DNA of 64,000 nucleotides. Source: Amycolatopsis marina. Lineage in GTDB: Bacteria; Actinomycetota; Actinomycetes; Mycobacteriales; Pseudonocardiaceae. Within the stretch, counting starts at the first letter, position 1. The number at the start of each line of letters is the position of its first letter. A model generated the notes under the pieces. It made no database searches. It saw nothing but the letters and a program-made list of their open reading frames with translations, and was not told where the DNA came from. The translations under genes were made by a program, and so were the position numbers. The DNA lies in the NCBI RefSeq assembly GCF_900111885.1, contig NZ_FOKG01000008.1, positions 186,001 through 250,000 on the forward strand. Direction: 5' to 3'. This document shows, in pieces, positions 30,136-39,375 of this stretch.

Positions 30136-31434
30136 GTGGCTCAGGAGCCCTTCGCGGCGGTGGACGTCATCCGCGCCAAGCGGGACGGTGACAGGCTCAG
30201 CGACGAGCAGATCAGCTGGGTCGTGGATGCCTACACCCGCGGTGCCGTCGCCGAGGAGCAGATGTCCGCGCTCGCGATGGCGATCTTCCTGCGTGGCATG
30301 GACACCGCCGAGATCGCCAGGTGGACCGGCGCGATGATCGATTCCGGCGAGCGGCTCTCGCTCGCCGTCTCCCGGCCGACCGTGGACAAGCACTCCACCG
30401 GCGGCGTCGGGGACAAGATCACCCTGCCGTTGGCCCCGCTGGTCGCCGCCTGCGGCGCGGCCGTGCCCCAACTGTCCGGCCGGGGGCTCGGGCACACCGG
30501 TGGCACGCTGGACAAGCTGGAGGCCATTCCCGGCTGGCGAGCCGCGCTCAGCACGGCCGAGATCACCCGGCAGCTCACCGACGTCGGCGCGGTCGTCTGC
30601 GCGGCGACCCCGTCGCTGGCGCCCGCCGACCGCAAGCTGTACGCCCTGCGTGACGTCACGGCGACCGTGGAGTCGATCCCGCTGATCGCCAGCTCGATCA
30701 TGAGCAAGAAGATCGCCGAGGGGTCGGCCGGGCTGGTGCTCGACGTCAAGGCGGGCAGCGGCGCGTTCATGAAAACCAGGGCCCAGGCCCGCGAACTGGC
30801 ACGCACCCTGGTGGAGATCGGCACGGCGCACGGCGTCGCCACCACCGCGCTGCTCACGGACATGAGCGTGCCGCTGGGCAGTGCCGTCGGAAACGCCGTC
30901 GAGGTGGCCGAGGCCGTCGAGGTGCTTCGTGGCGGCGGCCCCGCCGACGTCGTGGAGCTGACCCTCGCACTGGCCAGGGAGATGCTGGCACTGGCCGGGA
31001 TCGACACCGACCCCGCCGCCGCGCTCGCGGACGGCCGGGCATACGAGACCTGGTGCCGGATGATCCGCGCGCAGGACGGCGACCCGGACGCGCCGCTGCC
31101 GAAGCCACGGCACGTGCACGTCGTCGAGGCCGAGCGGACGGGCACGCTGACGAAACTGGACGCCTACGCCGTCGGTGTGGCCGCATGGCGGCTCGGCGCC
31201 GGACGCAGCCGCAAGGAGGATCCGGTGCAGCTCGCGGCCGGGGTGCGCTGCCTGGTCAAGCCGGGTGCGCGGGTGGAGGCGGGTCAGCCACTGCTGGAGC
31301 TGCACACCGACACCCCGGACGCGGTCCCCACGGCGCTGGAGTCGCTGCGCGGTGGCGTCGTGGTGGCCGAGCCGGAACACAGCGATGCCCCCGCACCGGG
31401 CGGGGGCATCGTGTTCGAGACCGTGCGCGGCTGA
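30136..31434 (+). CDS. deoA: Thymidine phosphorylase
   Basis: A 432-aa pyrimidine-nucleoside phosphorylase releasing base and (deoxy)ribose 1-phosphate. The family signature is SGRGLGHTGGTLDKLEAIPG, with phosphate-site KHSTGGVGDKITLPLAPL and the C-terminal barrel-sandwich domain. The start is GTG at 30136 because GGAAGGAG ends 6 nt upstream; the ATG at 30121 lies before that site. The product enters the pathway through deoC at 57.8 kb. Confidence 0.95.
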   Translation: MAQEPFAAVDVIRAKRDGDRLSDEQISWVVDAYTRGAVAEEQMSALAMAIFLRGMDTAEIARWTGAMIDSGERLSLAVSRPTVDKHSTGGVGDKITLPLAPLVAACGAAVPQLSGRGLGHTGGTLDKLEAIPGWRAALSTAEITRQLTDVGAVVCAATPSLAPADRKLYALRDVTATVESIPLIASSIMSKKIAEGSAGLVLDVKAGSGAFMKTRAQARELARTLVEIGTAHGVATTALLTDMSVPLGSAVGNAVEVAEAVEVLRGGGPADVVELTLALAREMLALAGIDTDPAAALADGRAYETWCRMIRAQDGDPDAPLPKPRHVHVVEAERTGTLTKLDAYAVGVAAWRLGAGRSRKEDPVQLAAGVRCLVKPGARVEAGQPLLELHTDTPDAVPTALESLRGGVVVAEPEHSDAPAPGGGIVFETVRG

Positions 31435-31464
31435 GGCGTGCCGTCAGCCGCGGGTCGCCTCAGC
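31430..31464. terminator. Bidirectional hairpin overlapping two stop codons
   Basis: GCTGAGGCG (31430-31438) and CGCCTCAGC (31456-31464) form a perfect 9-bp stem. The deoA stop (31432-31434) and the stop of the convergent gene (31460-31462) lie inside the arms. It acts as a shared terminator for convergent genes. Confidence 0.7.
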
Positions 31465-32566
31465 TGTCGCTGTCCTCGGCGGAGTCGCCGCTGCCGTTCT
31501 TCGCCTTGTCCGTGACGGCCTTGGGCGAACGGCCGTTCCGGGCGCGACGCGGCTGCCTCGGTGCGGGCGGTGCCGGAACGGGCTGCGGCGCGGGGCCGCC
31601 ACCGAGCATCAACTCGGCGAAGGTCGCCATCGCCTCGTCGAGCTGCCCACCGATGCGCCGCTCGGACTCCTCGGCGCTCTTCTTCACCACGGAGGTGACC
31701 GAGTCGGTGTCCGGGCGGGCGGAGATGGTGGTCTCGACCTTGGACAGGCCGGACTTGACCGAGCCGTTCAGGTCGCCGATCTGAGTGGTGACACCGTCTT
31801 CGACCTTGTCGAGGCGGTTGCCCAGCTCGTCGAGCCTGTTGGTGACCTGCTCGAGCCGCTCGGTGAGCCCGTCGAGCCTGCTCGCCGGGTCCACCATGTC
31901 GCCGGTCTCGGTGACCGTGGTGCGCAGCGCCTCGGTACCGGCCTCGATCCGCTCACGCGTGGCGGTGTCGAGTGCGTCGATCCGGTCCTTGGTGGCGTCG
32001 GCGACGGTGTCGATCCGGTCGCGCAGGGCGGCCTCGGAGTTCTCGATGCGCTCGCGCACCGGGCCGTGCACCGACGCGGGCAGCGCGTCGAGCTTGTCGT
32101 CCTGCTTGTCCAGGTGACCGCCCAGCTCGTCGAGCCTGCGGTGGATGTTCTGGAGCTTGTCCTCGAGGCCGTCCATCCGGCCCACGACGCCCTCGAAGCG
32201 CGCGCCGACTCCGTCGAGCCTGCCGTCGAGCTGGGCGAACGGCTTCGCCAGCTTGTCGACGATGGCCTCCACCGAACGGGCGACCGCGGCGATGGCGTTG
32301 TCCTGCGCCTCAAGGCGGGACATGGCCTCGTCGAGGCGTTCGGCCAGGACGCCGACCTCGGTGCGGTCGGGCAGCTCGGACAGCCGCTTGCGCACCGCGC
32401 CGAGCGAGTCGACCGGCGAGAGCCGGGCGTAGATGTCGTCGAGGGCGTCGAAGATCTGCTGCTGCTCGCTCTCCCGGACCTCGGCCGCGCGCACCAGCAT
32501 GTTGCGCATCCGGTCGAAGGACGGGGCTGCAAGGTGGTTGTCAGTGGTCACTGCGGTGTCCTTCAT
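31460..32566 (-). CDS. Actinobacterial coiled-coil protein of unknown function
   Basis: A 368-aa, almost entirely helical protein. From about residue 30 to 290 it shows heptad-like repeats with recurrent RLDEL/KLDxL units (RRLDELGGHLDKQDDKLD, RLEQVTNRLDELGNRLDK), resembling apolipoprotein- or tail-fibre-type coiled coils. The C-terminus is a disordered Pro/Ala/Arg-rich tail (PRQPRRARNGRSPKA) with an acidic end. There is no signal peptide or membrane segment. It lies between deoA and add in the nucleoside cluster. I do not recognise a function. Confidence 0.8.
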   Translation of the reverse strand: MKDTAVTTDNHLAAPSFDRMRNMLVRAAEVRESEQQQIFDALDDIYARLSPVDSLGAVRKRLSELPDRTEVGVLAERLDEAMSRLEAQDNAIAAVARSVEAIVDKLAKPFAQLDGRLDGVGARFEGVVGRMDGLEDKLQNIHRRLDELGGHLDKQDDKLDALPASVHGPVRERIENSEAALRDRIDTVADATKDRIDALDTATRERIEAGTEALRTTVTETGDMVDPASRLDGLTERLEQVTNRLDELGNRLDKVEDGVTTQIGDLNGSVKSGLSKVETTISARPDTDSVTSVVKKSAEESERRIGGQLDEAMATFAELMLGGGPAPQPVPAPPAPRQPRRARNGRSPKAVTDKAKNGSGDSAEDSDS

Positions 32567-32803
32567 CGGCGGGGAAAAGGATGGGACGTGGGCGGCAGCT
32601 TATCTAGTGTCGAATTGCTGTGAGTATCGCCCCCACGTAAATGAGAATGACGTGCGCAACTCCGTTGGCCGAATGGTAGCCGGGTCGCCACCAGCTCAGG
32701 GTTAAGTTCAGGCTGAGAGTGCCGCCGCGTAGGTGATAACACCACCGCCGTTCGGCCCAGCTGTCCAGGTCGTTTACCGGATTGTCTCCGAGTGTTCGAG
32801 GTG

Positions 32804-32839
32804 TTCGACGGCCGGTAGCGCGCCGGTACTGTTCGCAGT
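32804..32839 (+). promoter_or_regulatory. Leaderless promoter of adenosine deaminase
   Basis: TTCGAC (32804-32809), a 17-bp spacer and TACTGT (32827-32832) are followed by 7 nt and the ATG at 32840. The spacing is ideal for a transcript that begins at or next to the start codon, and there is no ribosome site. Confidence 0.7.
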
Positions 32840-33931
32840 ATGCCAGTCGTTGACCTCCCCACGCTCGAATCCATTCGCCGAGTTCCCAAGGTGCTCCTGC
32901 ACGACCATCTGGACGGCGGGCTGCGGCCCCGGACCGTGGTCGAACTGGCCGAGAGCACCGGTTACCAGGGACTTCCGACCACCGACGTCGACGAGCTCGG
33001 CCGCTGGTTCACCGCGGCCGCCGACTCCGGTTCGCTCGAGTCGTACCTGGAGACCTTCGCGCACACCTGCGGTGTCATGCAGACCGAGGAGGCGCTGGTC
33101 AGGGTGGCCGCGGAGTGCGCGGAGGACCTGGCTGACGACGGCGTGGTCTATGCGGAGGTCCGGTACGCGCCGGAACTGTTCGTGGAGCGCGGTTTGTCAC
33201 TCGATACGGTGATCGAGGCCGTGCAGGCGGGGTTTGCCGAGGGTGAGCGCCGAGCCGCGGAGCGGGGCAGGCGGATTCGCATGGTCACGCTGCTCTGCGC
33301 GATGCGCCAGCACGCGAGGGCGCACGAGATCGCCGAACTCGCCGTCCGTTATCGAGACTCCGGCGTCGGCGGTTTCGACATCGCCGGACCGGAAGCCGGC
33401 TTTCCTCCCACCCGCAATCTGGACGCATTCGAATATCTCCGTACCAGTAATGCGCATTTCACCATTCATGCGGGAGAGGCGTTCGGACTCGCCTCTATTT
33501 GGGAGGCGATTCAGCATTGTGGAGCCGAGCGCCTCGGCCACGGAGTCCGGATCGTGGACGACATCACCGAAGACGCGGACGGCCTCCACCTGGGACGGCT
33601 GGCCGCGTACATCCGCGACACCCGGATCCCGCTCGAGGTGTGCCCTTCATCGAATGTGCAGACCGGTGCGGCGCGGTCGATCGCCGAGCACCCGATCGGC
33701 CTGCTCGCCAAATTGCGTTTCCGGGTCACCGTCAACACGGACAACAGGTTGATGAGCGGCTGCACCGTCTCCTCGGAGTTCGCCGCGCTGGTGGACGCAT
33801 TCGGATACGGCTGGGCGGACATCCAGTGGTTCACGATCAACGCGATGAAGTCCGCGTTCCTCGATTTCGACCAGCGTCTGGCCTTGATCAACAACGTGAT
33901 CAAGCCCGGTTACGCCGAGTTACTCCGCTGA
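32840..33931 (+). CDS. add: Adenosine deaminase
   Basis: A 363-aa zinc enzyme converting (deoxy)adenosine to (deoxy)inosine. Metal and catalytic residues are present: HDHLDGG (zinc histidines), HAGEAFG (zinc His and catalytic Glu), ERLGHGVRI (catalytic His), [11 protein letters not shown] and NTDNRLMSG (zinc/catalytic Asp). The length is normal. It has its own leaderless promoter. It completes purine salvage next to the nucleoside importer. Confidence 0.96.
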   Translation: MPVVDLPTLESIRRVPKVLLHDHLDGGLRPRTVVELAESTGYQGLPTTDVDELGRWFTAAADSGSLESYLETFAHTCGVMQTEEALVRVAAECAEDLADDGVVYAEVRYAPELFVERGLSLDTVIEAVQAGFAEGERRAAERGRRIRMVTLLCAMRQHARAHEIAELAVRYRDSGVGGFDIAGPEAGFPPTRNLDAFEYLRTSNAHFTIHAGEAFGLASIWEAIQHCGAERLGHGVRIVDDITEDADGLHLGRLAAYIRDTRIPLEVCPSSNVQTGAARSIAEHPIGLLAKLRFRVTVNTDNRLMSGCTVSSEFAALVDAFGYGWADIQWFTINAMKSAFLDFDQRLALINNVIKPGYAELLR

Positions 33932-33961
33932 CCTCTCCTTCCCTCGCGAGTGGGAGCTTGT

Positions 33962-33999
33962 CGACGACTTCCCCCGCCGTCCGGCACGGGAAGTCGTCG
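33962..33999 (+). terminator. Hairpin terminator after add
   Basis: A perfect 12-bp stem CGACGACTTCCC (33962-33973) with GGGAAGTCGTCG (33988-33999), with a 14-nt loop, 30 bp after the stop codon. Confidence 0.85.
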
Positions 34000-34039
34000 G
34001 CGAATTCCGGCTTGTGATGGTTAGCGTGGCGAAGTAATG

Positions 34040-34066
34040 TTCAGGATGTAGGAAGAGATTCCTGAA
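34040..34066. promoter_or_regulatory. Inverted repeat upstream of the MFS gene
   Basis: TTCAGGA (34040-34046) and TCCTGAA (34060-34066) flank 13 bp and end 15 bp before the MFS start codon. The position suits an operator. No regulator gene is adjacent. Confidence 0.4.
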
Positions 34067-34081
34067 TGTTGGGATAAAGCC

Positions 34082-35281
34082 ATGGTCGTCGAGCAACGGG
34101 CAGCACCTCGCCGCTGGCTGATCCTCGGCCTCGGCCTCGCTGCCCAGACGGCCAGCTGCACATTCCTCTACGGGATCCCGTTCCTCGTGCCCGCCATGCG
34201 CGCCGCGGAGGGCCTGTCGCTGGCGCAGGCGGGCACGATCGTCGCGGCGCCCAGCATCGGCCTGCTCTTCACACTCATCGCCTGGGGTGCGGCGGCCGAC
34301 CGTTTCGGGGAGCGGCTGGTGATGGCGTTGGGGCTCGGTGCCTCGGCGTTGTTGTTGCTCTCCGCGGGCGCGGGCAGGCACTCACTCGGCACGCTGTTCA
34401 TCCTGTTCCTGCTCGCGGGTGCGGCCACCGCCTCCGTCAACGCCGCGAGCGGCCGGGTGGTGATGGGCTGGTTCAGCGTGCGGGAGCGTGGGCTGGCGAT
34501 GGGCATCCGGCAGACGGCTCAGCCGCTCGGGGTCGGCGTCGCCGCACTCACCCTCCCGCCACTGGCCGAGGCCTGGGGATTCCGGGCGGCGATGCTGTTT
34601 CCCGCCGGGTTCGCGCTCGTCACCGCGATCCTGGTGCTGCTGTTGGTGGTGGATCCGCCCCGCCCCGCGCGGGCTGCGCCGACGCCGGACAGCCCGGTGC
34701 GGGGGACTTCGCCGTACCGGACTCCCACGTTGTGGCGGGTACACGGGGCGAGTGCACTGCTGGTGGTGCCGCAGTTCGCCGTCTCGGCCTTCGCGCCGGT
34801 GTACCTCGTGGCGATGCACGGCTGGAGCCCGCTCGCCGCGGGCTGGTTCCTGGCCGTGGTCCAGGTGCTCGGCGCGGTGGGCAGGCTGGGGGCGGGGTAC
34901 TGGTCGGATCGGGTGGGCAGCAGGTTGCGGCCGATGCGCCTGCTGGCCATGGCGAGTGCGGCGGTGATGCTGCTGGTCGCACTCGGCGACGCGAGCTGGC
35001 CCTGGCTGGTGCTGCTGGCGTTGGTGCTCGCCGCGGTGATCACGGTCAGCGACAACGTGCTGGGCTTCACGGCGTCCGCCGAGCTGGCCGGCTTGGCGTG
35101 GTCAGGACGCGCGATGGGGGCGCAGAACACCGCGCAGAACGTCGCGGCGTCGCTGACCCCGCCGATGCTGGGGCTCGTGATCGGCGACTCCCGCTACGCG
35201 CTCGCCTTCGCCCTCACCGCGGTCTTCCCACTACTGGCCATCGGCCTGGTCCCGGTTCGCGCCGAGACCGCGCCGCGGTAG
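34082..35281 (+). CDS. MFS transporter
   Basis: A 399-aa major facilitator with twelve hydrophobic segments. Motif A-like loops are AADRFGERLVMALGLGAS in the first half and GYWSDRVGSRLRPMRLLAM in the second. NAASGRVVMGWFSVRERGLA resembles the nitrate/hexuronate/CynX-like group. The ribosome site is weak (GGGATAAAG). It lies alone between add and a convergent gene, 14 bp away. The substrate is unknown; nucleobase-related transport would fit the location but is only a guess. Confidence 0.88.
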   Translation: MVVEQRAAPRRWLILGLGLAAQTASCTFLYGIPFLVPAMRAAEGLSLAQAGTIVAAPSIGLLFTLIAWGAAADRFGERLVMALGLGASALLLLSAGAGRHSLGTLFILFLLAGAATASVNAASGRVVMGWFSVRERGLAMGIRQTAQPLGVGVAALTLPPLAEAWGFRAAMLFPAGFALVTAILVLLLVVDPPRPARAAPTPDSPVRGTSPYRTPTLWRVHGASALLVVPQFAVSAFAPVYLVAMHGWSPLAAGWFLAVVQVLGAVGRLGAGYWSDRVGSRLRPMRLLAMASAAVMLLVALGDASWPWLVLLALVLAAVITVSDNVLGFTASAELAGLAWSGRAMGAQNTAQNVAASLTPPMLGLVIGDSRYALAFALTAVFPLLAIGLVPVRAETAPR

Positions 35282-35295
35282 CGCCGAAGAACAGT

Positions 35296-36555
35296 TCAGT
35301 GCGCGTTGAGGCGGTCCTCGAACGACTCGACCAGCTTGCGCCAGGCGCTCTGCTCGGCGTCGAAAGGAGCGCTCGGCGCCAGCCGGTTCGGCTCGGGGCG
35401 CAGGACGAACGACACCATCCAGCCGAGGCTCTCCGACTTCGCCAGCGCGGTGGCGACGCTGTCGTCACCGGCCCAGTCGGCCGCGTCGGTGAGCAGTTCC
35501 ACCGCCAGTTCGAGCTGGGTCGGGTCGATCGCGTCCACGCCTTCGGCGATGTCGGCGTCCAGCCCGGTCAGTACGTAGGTGTTCTCGGTGTCGACGTCGA
35601 TCTCCAGCTCACCCGCGGTCGCGGCGTCACGGACCCTGCTCCAGGTGGAGACCTCGGCGAGGTCGGTGTCGCCGAATTTCGCGCTGTCGGCGAGACCACG
35701 CGCCAGTGCCCGCTCCGAGGTGAACACGTCGATCTCGCCGCCGGAACCGAGGAAGATCGGCTCGTCGTCGAGGTAGCAGCGCAGGGTGTAGTACTCCTGG
35801 TCGCTGGTGACGATCTTGATCGGGTCGATGCCGACCTCGGCCCAGAACCCGGTCGGCTCGTCCTCGGCTGTGGTGTCCTCGGTGTCGTCGGTGTCCACGG
35901 CGTCCAGGTCGTCGTTCTCGTTGTCCACACCGGCTTCGGCCTCGGCCGACTCCTCGTGGAACGCCGCGAGCTCCTCGGCCGTCGCCTCCAGCGTGGCCGC
36001 GTCCACCGAGGGGACGGTGACCAACTGGTCGATGGCGTCGAGCACCGTGTCCCACTTCTCCGAGACAGCGGCGGAAAGGTCGTTCCACAGCCGCTGGCCC
36101 TCGCGGCCGGTGAACGGCAGCCGTCCCTGCTCCAGCAGCGAGAAACCCTCGTAGGCGTCGAGCACCTCGTGGACCTCGTCCAGCTCGCACACGTCCGCCA
36201 GCGAACGGACGATGCCGACGATCTCGGCGAGTTCGCCGATGGTCCAGGAGTCCGGCTCGTCGGCGACCATCTCGGGCACGCCGACCAGGTCGTAGGAGTG
36301 GTCGTCGTCGGGGATCAGCTCCGGCACGTTCAGCGCGGGAACGATCTCCCATGCCGGATGGTCGATCAGGTCGTGCTGCTCGGCCGTGCGCACGAACGCG
36401 GCCAGATGCGCGGCGTCCGGGAAGGCGTAGAGGTCCTCGTCGTCGCCGAGGAACGCTTCCCACTCCTCGCCGTCCTCCCGCCACCGCGGGGCCCACAGGG
36501 TCACCAGGTCACCCTGTGGCAGCCCGAGTTCGATCGGGATGATGTCCTGTGCCAT
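35296..36555 (-). CDS. Conserved acidic actinobacterial protein (annotated elsewhere as primosomal protein)
   Basis: A 419-aa strongly acidic cytoplasmic protein (stretches such as DNENDDLDAVDTDDTEDTTA at about residues 205-225). It lacks recognisable catalytic motifs. The N-terminal half starts IPIELGLPQGDLVTLWAP, and the C-terminal half contains EYYTLRCYLDDEPIFLGSGG. Homologues in Streptomyces near adenosine deaminase carry the name primosomal protein without evidence that I know of. GGAGGG lies 8 nt before the ATG. It diverges from the helicase gene, so the two may be functionally linked. Confidence 0.75.
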   Translation of the reverse strand: MAQDIIPIELGLPQGDLVTLWAPRWREDGEEWEAFLGDDEDLYAFPDAAHLAAFVRTAEQHDLIDHPAWEIVPALNVPELIPDDDHSYDLVGVPEMVADEPDSWTIGELAEIVGIVRSLADVCELDEVHEVLDAYEGFSLLEQGRLPFTGREGQRLWNDLSAAVSEKWDTVLDAIDQLVTVPSVDAATLEATAEELAAFHEESAEAEAGVDNENDDLDAVDTDDTEDTTAEDEPTGFWAEVGIDPIKIVTSDQEYYTLRCYLDDEPIFLGSGGEIDVFTSERALARGLADSAKFGDTDLAEVSTWSRVRDAATAGELEIDVDTENTYVLTGLDADIAEGVDAIDPTQLELAVELLTDAADWAGDDSVATALAKSESLGWMVSFVLRPEPNRLAPSAPFDAEQSAWRKLVESFEDRLNAH

Positions 36556-36703
36556 TACGACCCTCCGGAATAACCGCCTGTGTGCACGCGGGCAGGAGTG
36601 TCCTCCCCGGCCGGTGCGCGCCTGCGGGCAGCCTACGGGTTTCCGGCCGAAGCCGCGATCACCCCTGGTGCTTCACGGCCGGGATGGCACCATCTAGGGC
36701 ACC

Positions 36704-39238
36704 ATGAATCCCAACCTCGTCAGTCTCGCCGACGCCGTGCCCGCAGATCCCGACCCCGACTCGCTGTTCGAGGCGTTCTCCTCCTGGGCCGCCGAGCGCG
36801 GCATCGAGCTGTACCCGGCGCAGGAGGAAGCGCTGATCGAGGTGGTCTCCGGGGCCAATGTCATTCTCTCCACACCCACCGGCTCGGGCAAGAGCCTCGT
36901 CGCGGTCGGCGCGCACTTCGCCGCGTTGGCCCACGGCAGGCGCAGCTTCTACACCGCGCCGATCAAGGCGCTGGTTTCGGAGAAGTTCTTCTCCCTGATC
37001 GAGATATTCGGGGCGGACAACGTCGGCATGATGACCGGCGACTCCAGCGTCAACGCCGACGCCCCGATCATCTGCTGCACCGCCGAGATCCTGGCGAACA
37101 TGGCCCTGCGGTTCGGTCCGGAGGAGGGCAGGGACGTGGTCGGCCAGGTCGTGGCCGACGAGTTCCACTTCTACTCCGAGCCCGACCGCGGCTGGGCGTG
37201 GCAGGTGCCGCTGCTGGAACTGCCGCACGCGCAGTTCGTGCTGATGTCCGCGACGCTCGGCGACGTCTCCTTCTTCGAGAAGGACCTGACCAGGCGCACC
37301 GAACGCTCGACGGCCGTGGTGACCTCGGCCCAGCGGCCGGTCCCGCTGACCTTCCGCTACGCGCTGACGCCGATGCACGAGACCATCTCCGAGCTGCTGC
37401 ACGGCGGGCAGGCACCGATCTACATCGTGCACTTCTCCCAGGCCGCCGCGATCGAGCGCGCGCAGACGCTGATGAGCATCAACCCGTCCAGCAGGGCCGA
37501 CAAGGACGCGATCGCCGAGGCCATTGGCGAATTCCGGTTCTCCGCGGGCTTCGGCAAGACCCTGTCCCGCCTCGTGCGTCACGGTGTCGGCGTGCACCAC
37601 GCCGGGATGCTGCCGAAGTACCGCAGGCTGATCGAGCAGCTCGCACAGGCCGGGCTGCTGAAGGTCATCTGCGGCACCGACACCCTCGGCGTCGGTATCA
37701 ACGTCCCCATTCGCACGGTGCTCTTCTCTGCGCTGACGAAGTACGACGGCGTCCGCCAGCGCCACCTCAAGGCACGCGAGTTCCACCAGATCGCGGGCAG
37801 GGCGGGCCGTGCGGGCTACGACACCGACGGCTATGTCGTGGTGCAGGCGCCGGATCACGTCGTGGAGAACGCGAAGGCGCTGGAGAAGGCGGGCGACGAC
37901 CCGAAGAAGCGGCGCAAGATCGTTCGCAAGAAGGCTCCGGAAGGGTTCGTCAACTGGACCGAGAGCACGTTCGACCGGCTCGTCGCAGCTGAGCCGGAAC
38001 CGCTCACCTCCAGCTTTCAGGTCAGCCACTCGATGCTGCTCAACGTCATCTCGCGGCCGGGCAACGCCTACGAGTCGATGAAGCACCTGCTGGAGGACAA
38101 CCACGAGCCGCGCCCCGCGCAGCGCAGGCATATCCTGCGGGCGATCGCGATCTACCGGGCGCTGCTCGCCGCGGGCATCGTGGAGCAACTGTCCGAACCG
38201 GACGAACAGGGTCGCTATGTCCGGCTTACGGTCGACCTGCAGTTCGACTTCGCGCTGAACCAGCCGCTGTCGCCGTTCGCGCTGGCCGCGATAGACCTGC
38301 TGGACACGGAGTCCCCCAGTTATCCGCTCGATGTTGTTTCCATTGTGGAATCTACTGTGGATAACCCACGGCCGGTGCTCTCGCAGCAACAGTTCAAGGC
38401 ACGCGGTGAAGCCGTCGCGGAGATGAAGACCCAGGGCATCGAGTACGACGAGCGGATGGAACTGCTCGAGAACATCACGTACCCGAAGCCCCTCGAGGAG
38501 TTGCTGCACGCCGCATACGAGACCTACCGGCAGGGCCATCCCTGGGTCGCGGACTACGAGCTGTCACCGAAGTCGGTCGTGCGGGACATGTACGAGCGGG
38601 CGATGAACTTCGTCGAGTACGTGGGCTTCTACTCACTCGCGCGGTCCGAGGGACTGGTGCTGCGATACCTGGCCAACACCTACGACGCGCTGCGGCACAC
38701 CGTGCCCGACGAGGCGAAGACCGAGCCGCTGCAGGATCTCATCGAGTGGCTGGGTGAACTGGTGCGTCAGGTGGACTCGAGCCTGCTGGACGAGTGGGAG
38801 GCGTTGCGGCACCCCGACGAGCACGTCGAGGGCGAGGTGCGTCCACCGGTGCCGGAGGGGCCGCCGCCGGTCACGCGCAACGAGCGGGCGTTCCGGGTGC
38901 TGGTGCGCAACCAGCTGTTCCGGCGGGTGGAGCTGGCGGCGCGGCGGGCATACGAGGAGCTCGGCGAGCTGGACGCCGGGTCCGGCTGGAACGCCGACGC
39001 CTGGGCGGACGCGCTGGCGGACTACTACGACCAGCACGACGAGATCGGCATCGGCCCGGACGCCCGTGGGCCCGCGTTGCTGCTGATCGAGCGGGAGCCG
39101 GAGTTGTGGCGGGTCCGGCAGATCTTCGACGACCCCGCGGGTGACCACGACTGGGGGATCAGCGCCGAGGTCGACCTCGCCGCCTCCGACGAAGCCGGTG
39201 CCGCCGTCGTCCACGTAACCCGGGTGGACCAGCTCTAG
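36704..39238 (+). CDS. DEAD/DEAH-box helicase with DUF3516 domain
   Basis: An 844-aa superfamily 2 helicase of the actinobacterial Ski2-like group. Motifs in order: I STPTGSGKSLVAVG (about residues 52-65), II ADEFHFYSE (DEFH box), III MSATLGD, V GTDTLGVGINVP and VI HQIAGRAGRAGYD. The C-terminal half (about 480-840) is the DUF3516 region. It probably unwinds or remodels RNA, but substrate and partners are unknown. The ATG at 36704 has no clear ribosome site. It ends beside three copies of the convergent-gap palindrome. Confidence 0.92.
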   Translation: MNPNLVSLADAVPADPDPDSLFEAFSSWAAERGIELYPAQEEALIEVVSGANVILSTPTGSGKSLVAVGAHFAALAHGRRSFYTAPIKALVSEKFFSLIEIFGADNVGMMTGDSSVNADAPIICCTAEILANMALRFGPEEGRDVVGQVVADEFHFYSEPDRGWAWQVPLLELPHAQFVLMSATLGDVSFFEKDLTRRTERSTAVVTSAQRPVPLTFRYALTPMHETISELLHGGQAPIYIVHFSQAAAIERAQTLMSINPSSRADKDAIAEAIGEFRFSAGFGKTLSRLVRHGVGVHHAGMLPKYRRLIEQLAQAGLLKVICGTDTLGVGINVPIRTVLFSALTKYDGVRQRHLKAREFHQIAGRAGRAGYDTDGYVVVQAPDHVVENAKALEKAGDDPKKRRKIVRKKAPEGFVNWTESTFDRLVAAEPEPLTSSFQVSHSMLLNVISRPGNAYESMKHLLEDNHEPRPAQRRHILRAIAIYRALLAAGIVEQLSEPDEQGRYVRLTVDLQFDFALNQPLSPFALAAIDLLDTESPSYPLDVVSIVESTVDNPRPVLSQQQFKARGEAVAEMKTQGIEYDERMELLENITYPKPLEELLHAAYETYRQGHPWVADYELSPKSVVRDMYERAMNFVEYVGFYSLARSEGLVLRYLANTYDALRHTVPDEAKTEPLQDLIEWLGELVRQVDSSLLDEWEALRHPDEHVEGEVRPPVPEGPPPVTRNERAFRVLVRNQLFRRVELAARRAYEELGELDAGSGWNADAWADALADYYDQHDEIGIGPDARGPALLLIEREPELWRVRQIFDDPAGDHDWGISAEVDLAASDEAGAAVVHVTRVDQL

Positions 39239-39240
39239 AT

Positions 39241-39266
39241 CCCGCACTTTCCCGGGAAAGTGCGGG
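39241..39266. terminator. Convergent-gap palindrome, copy A
   Basis: A 26-bp perfect palindrome with core GCACTTTCCCGGGAAAGTGC, 2 bp after the helicase stop codon and upstream of the convergent SorC gene end. Confidence 0.7.
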
Positions 39267-39304
39267 GTGGGAAACGTTCGGTGCCTGGTCCAGGGCTTGT
39301 CCTC

Positions 39305-39328
39305 TCGCACTTTCCCGGGAAAGTGCGA
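39305..39328. terminator. Convergent-gap palindrome, copy B
   Basis: A 24-bp perfect palindrome with the same 20-bp core, 38 bp after copy A, in the same convergent gap. Confidence 0.7.
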
Positions 39329-39348
39329 TACTGCGCGTGTGCAAGTAC

Positions 39349-39372
39349 CCGCACTTTCCCGGGAAAGTGCGG
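39349..39372. terminator. Convergent-gap palindrome, copy C
   Basis: A 24-bp perfect palindrome with the same core, 3 bp before the stop codon of the convergent SorC gene. It is preceded by TGCAAGTACC, which is also found (as TGCAAGTACC) near the 12.9-kb copy, hinting at a larger repeat unit. Confidence 0.7.
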
Positions 39373-39375
39373 TTC

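Noticed and set aside
39241..39372. Three repeats at roughly 40-60-bp spacing that could suggest a short CRISPR array
   Set aside because: The repeats are full palindromes with unequal spacing and different flanks, recur singly elsewhere, and no cas genes are present.
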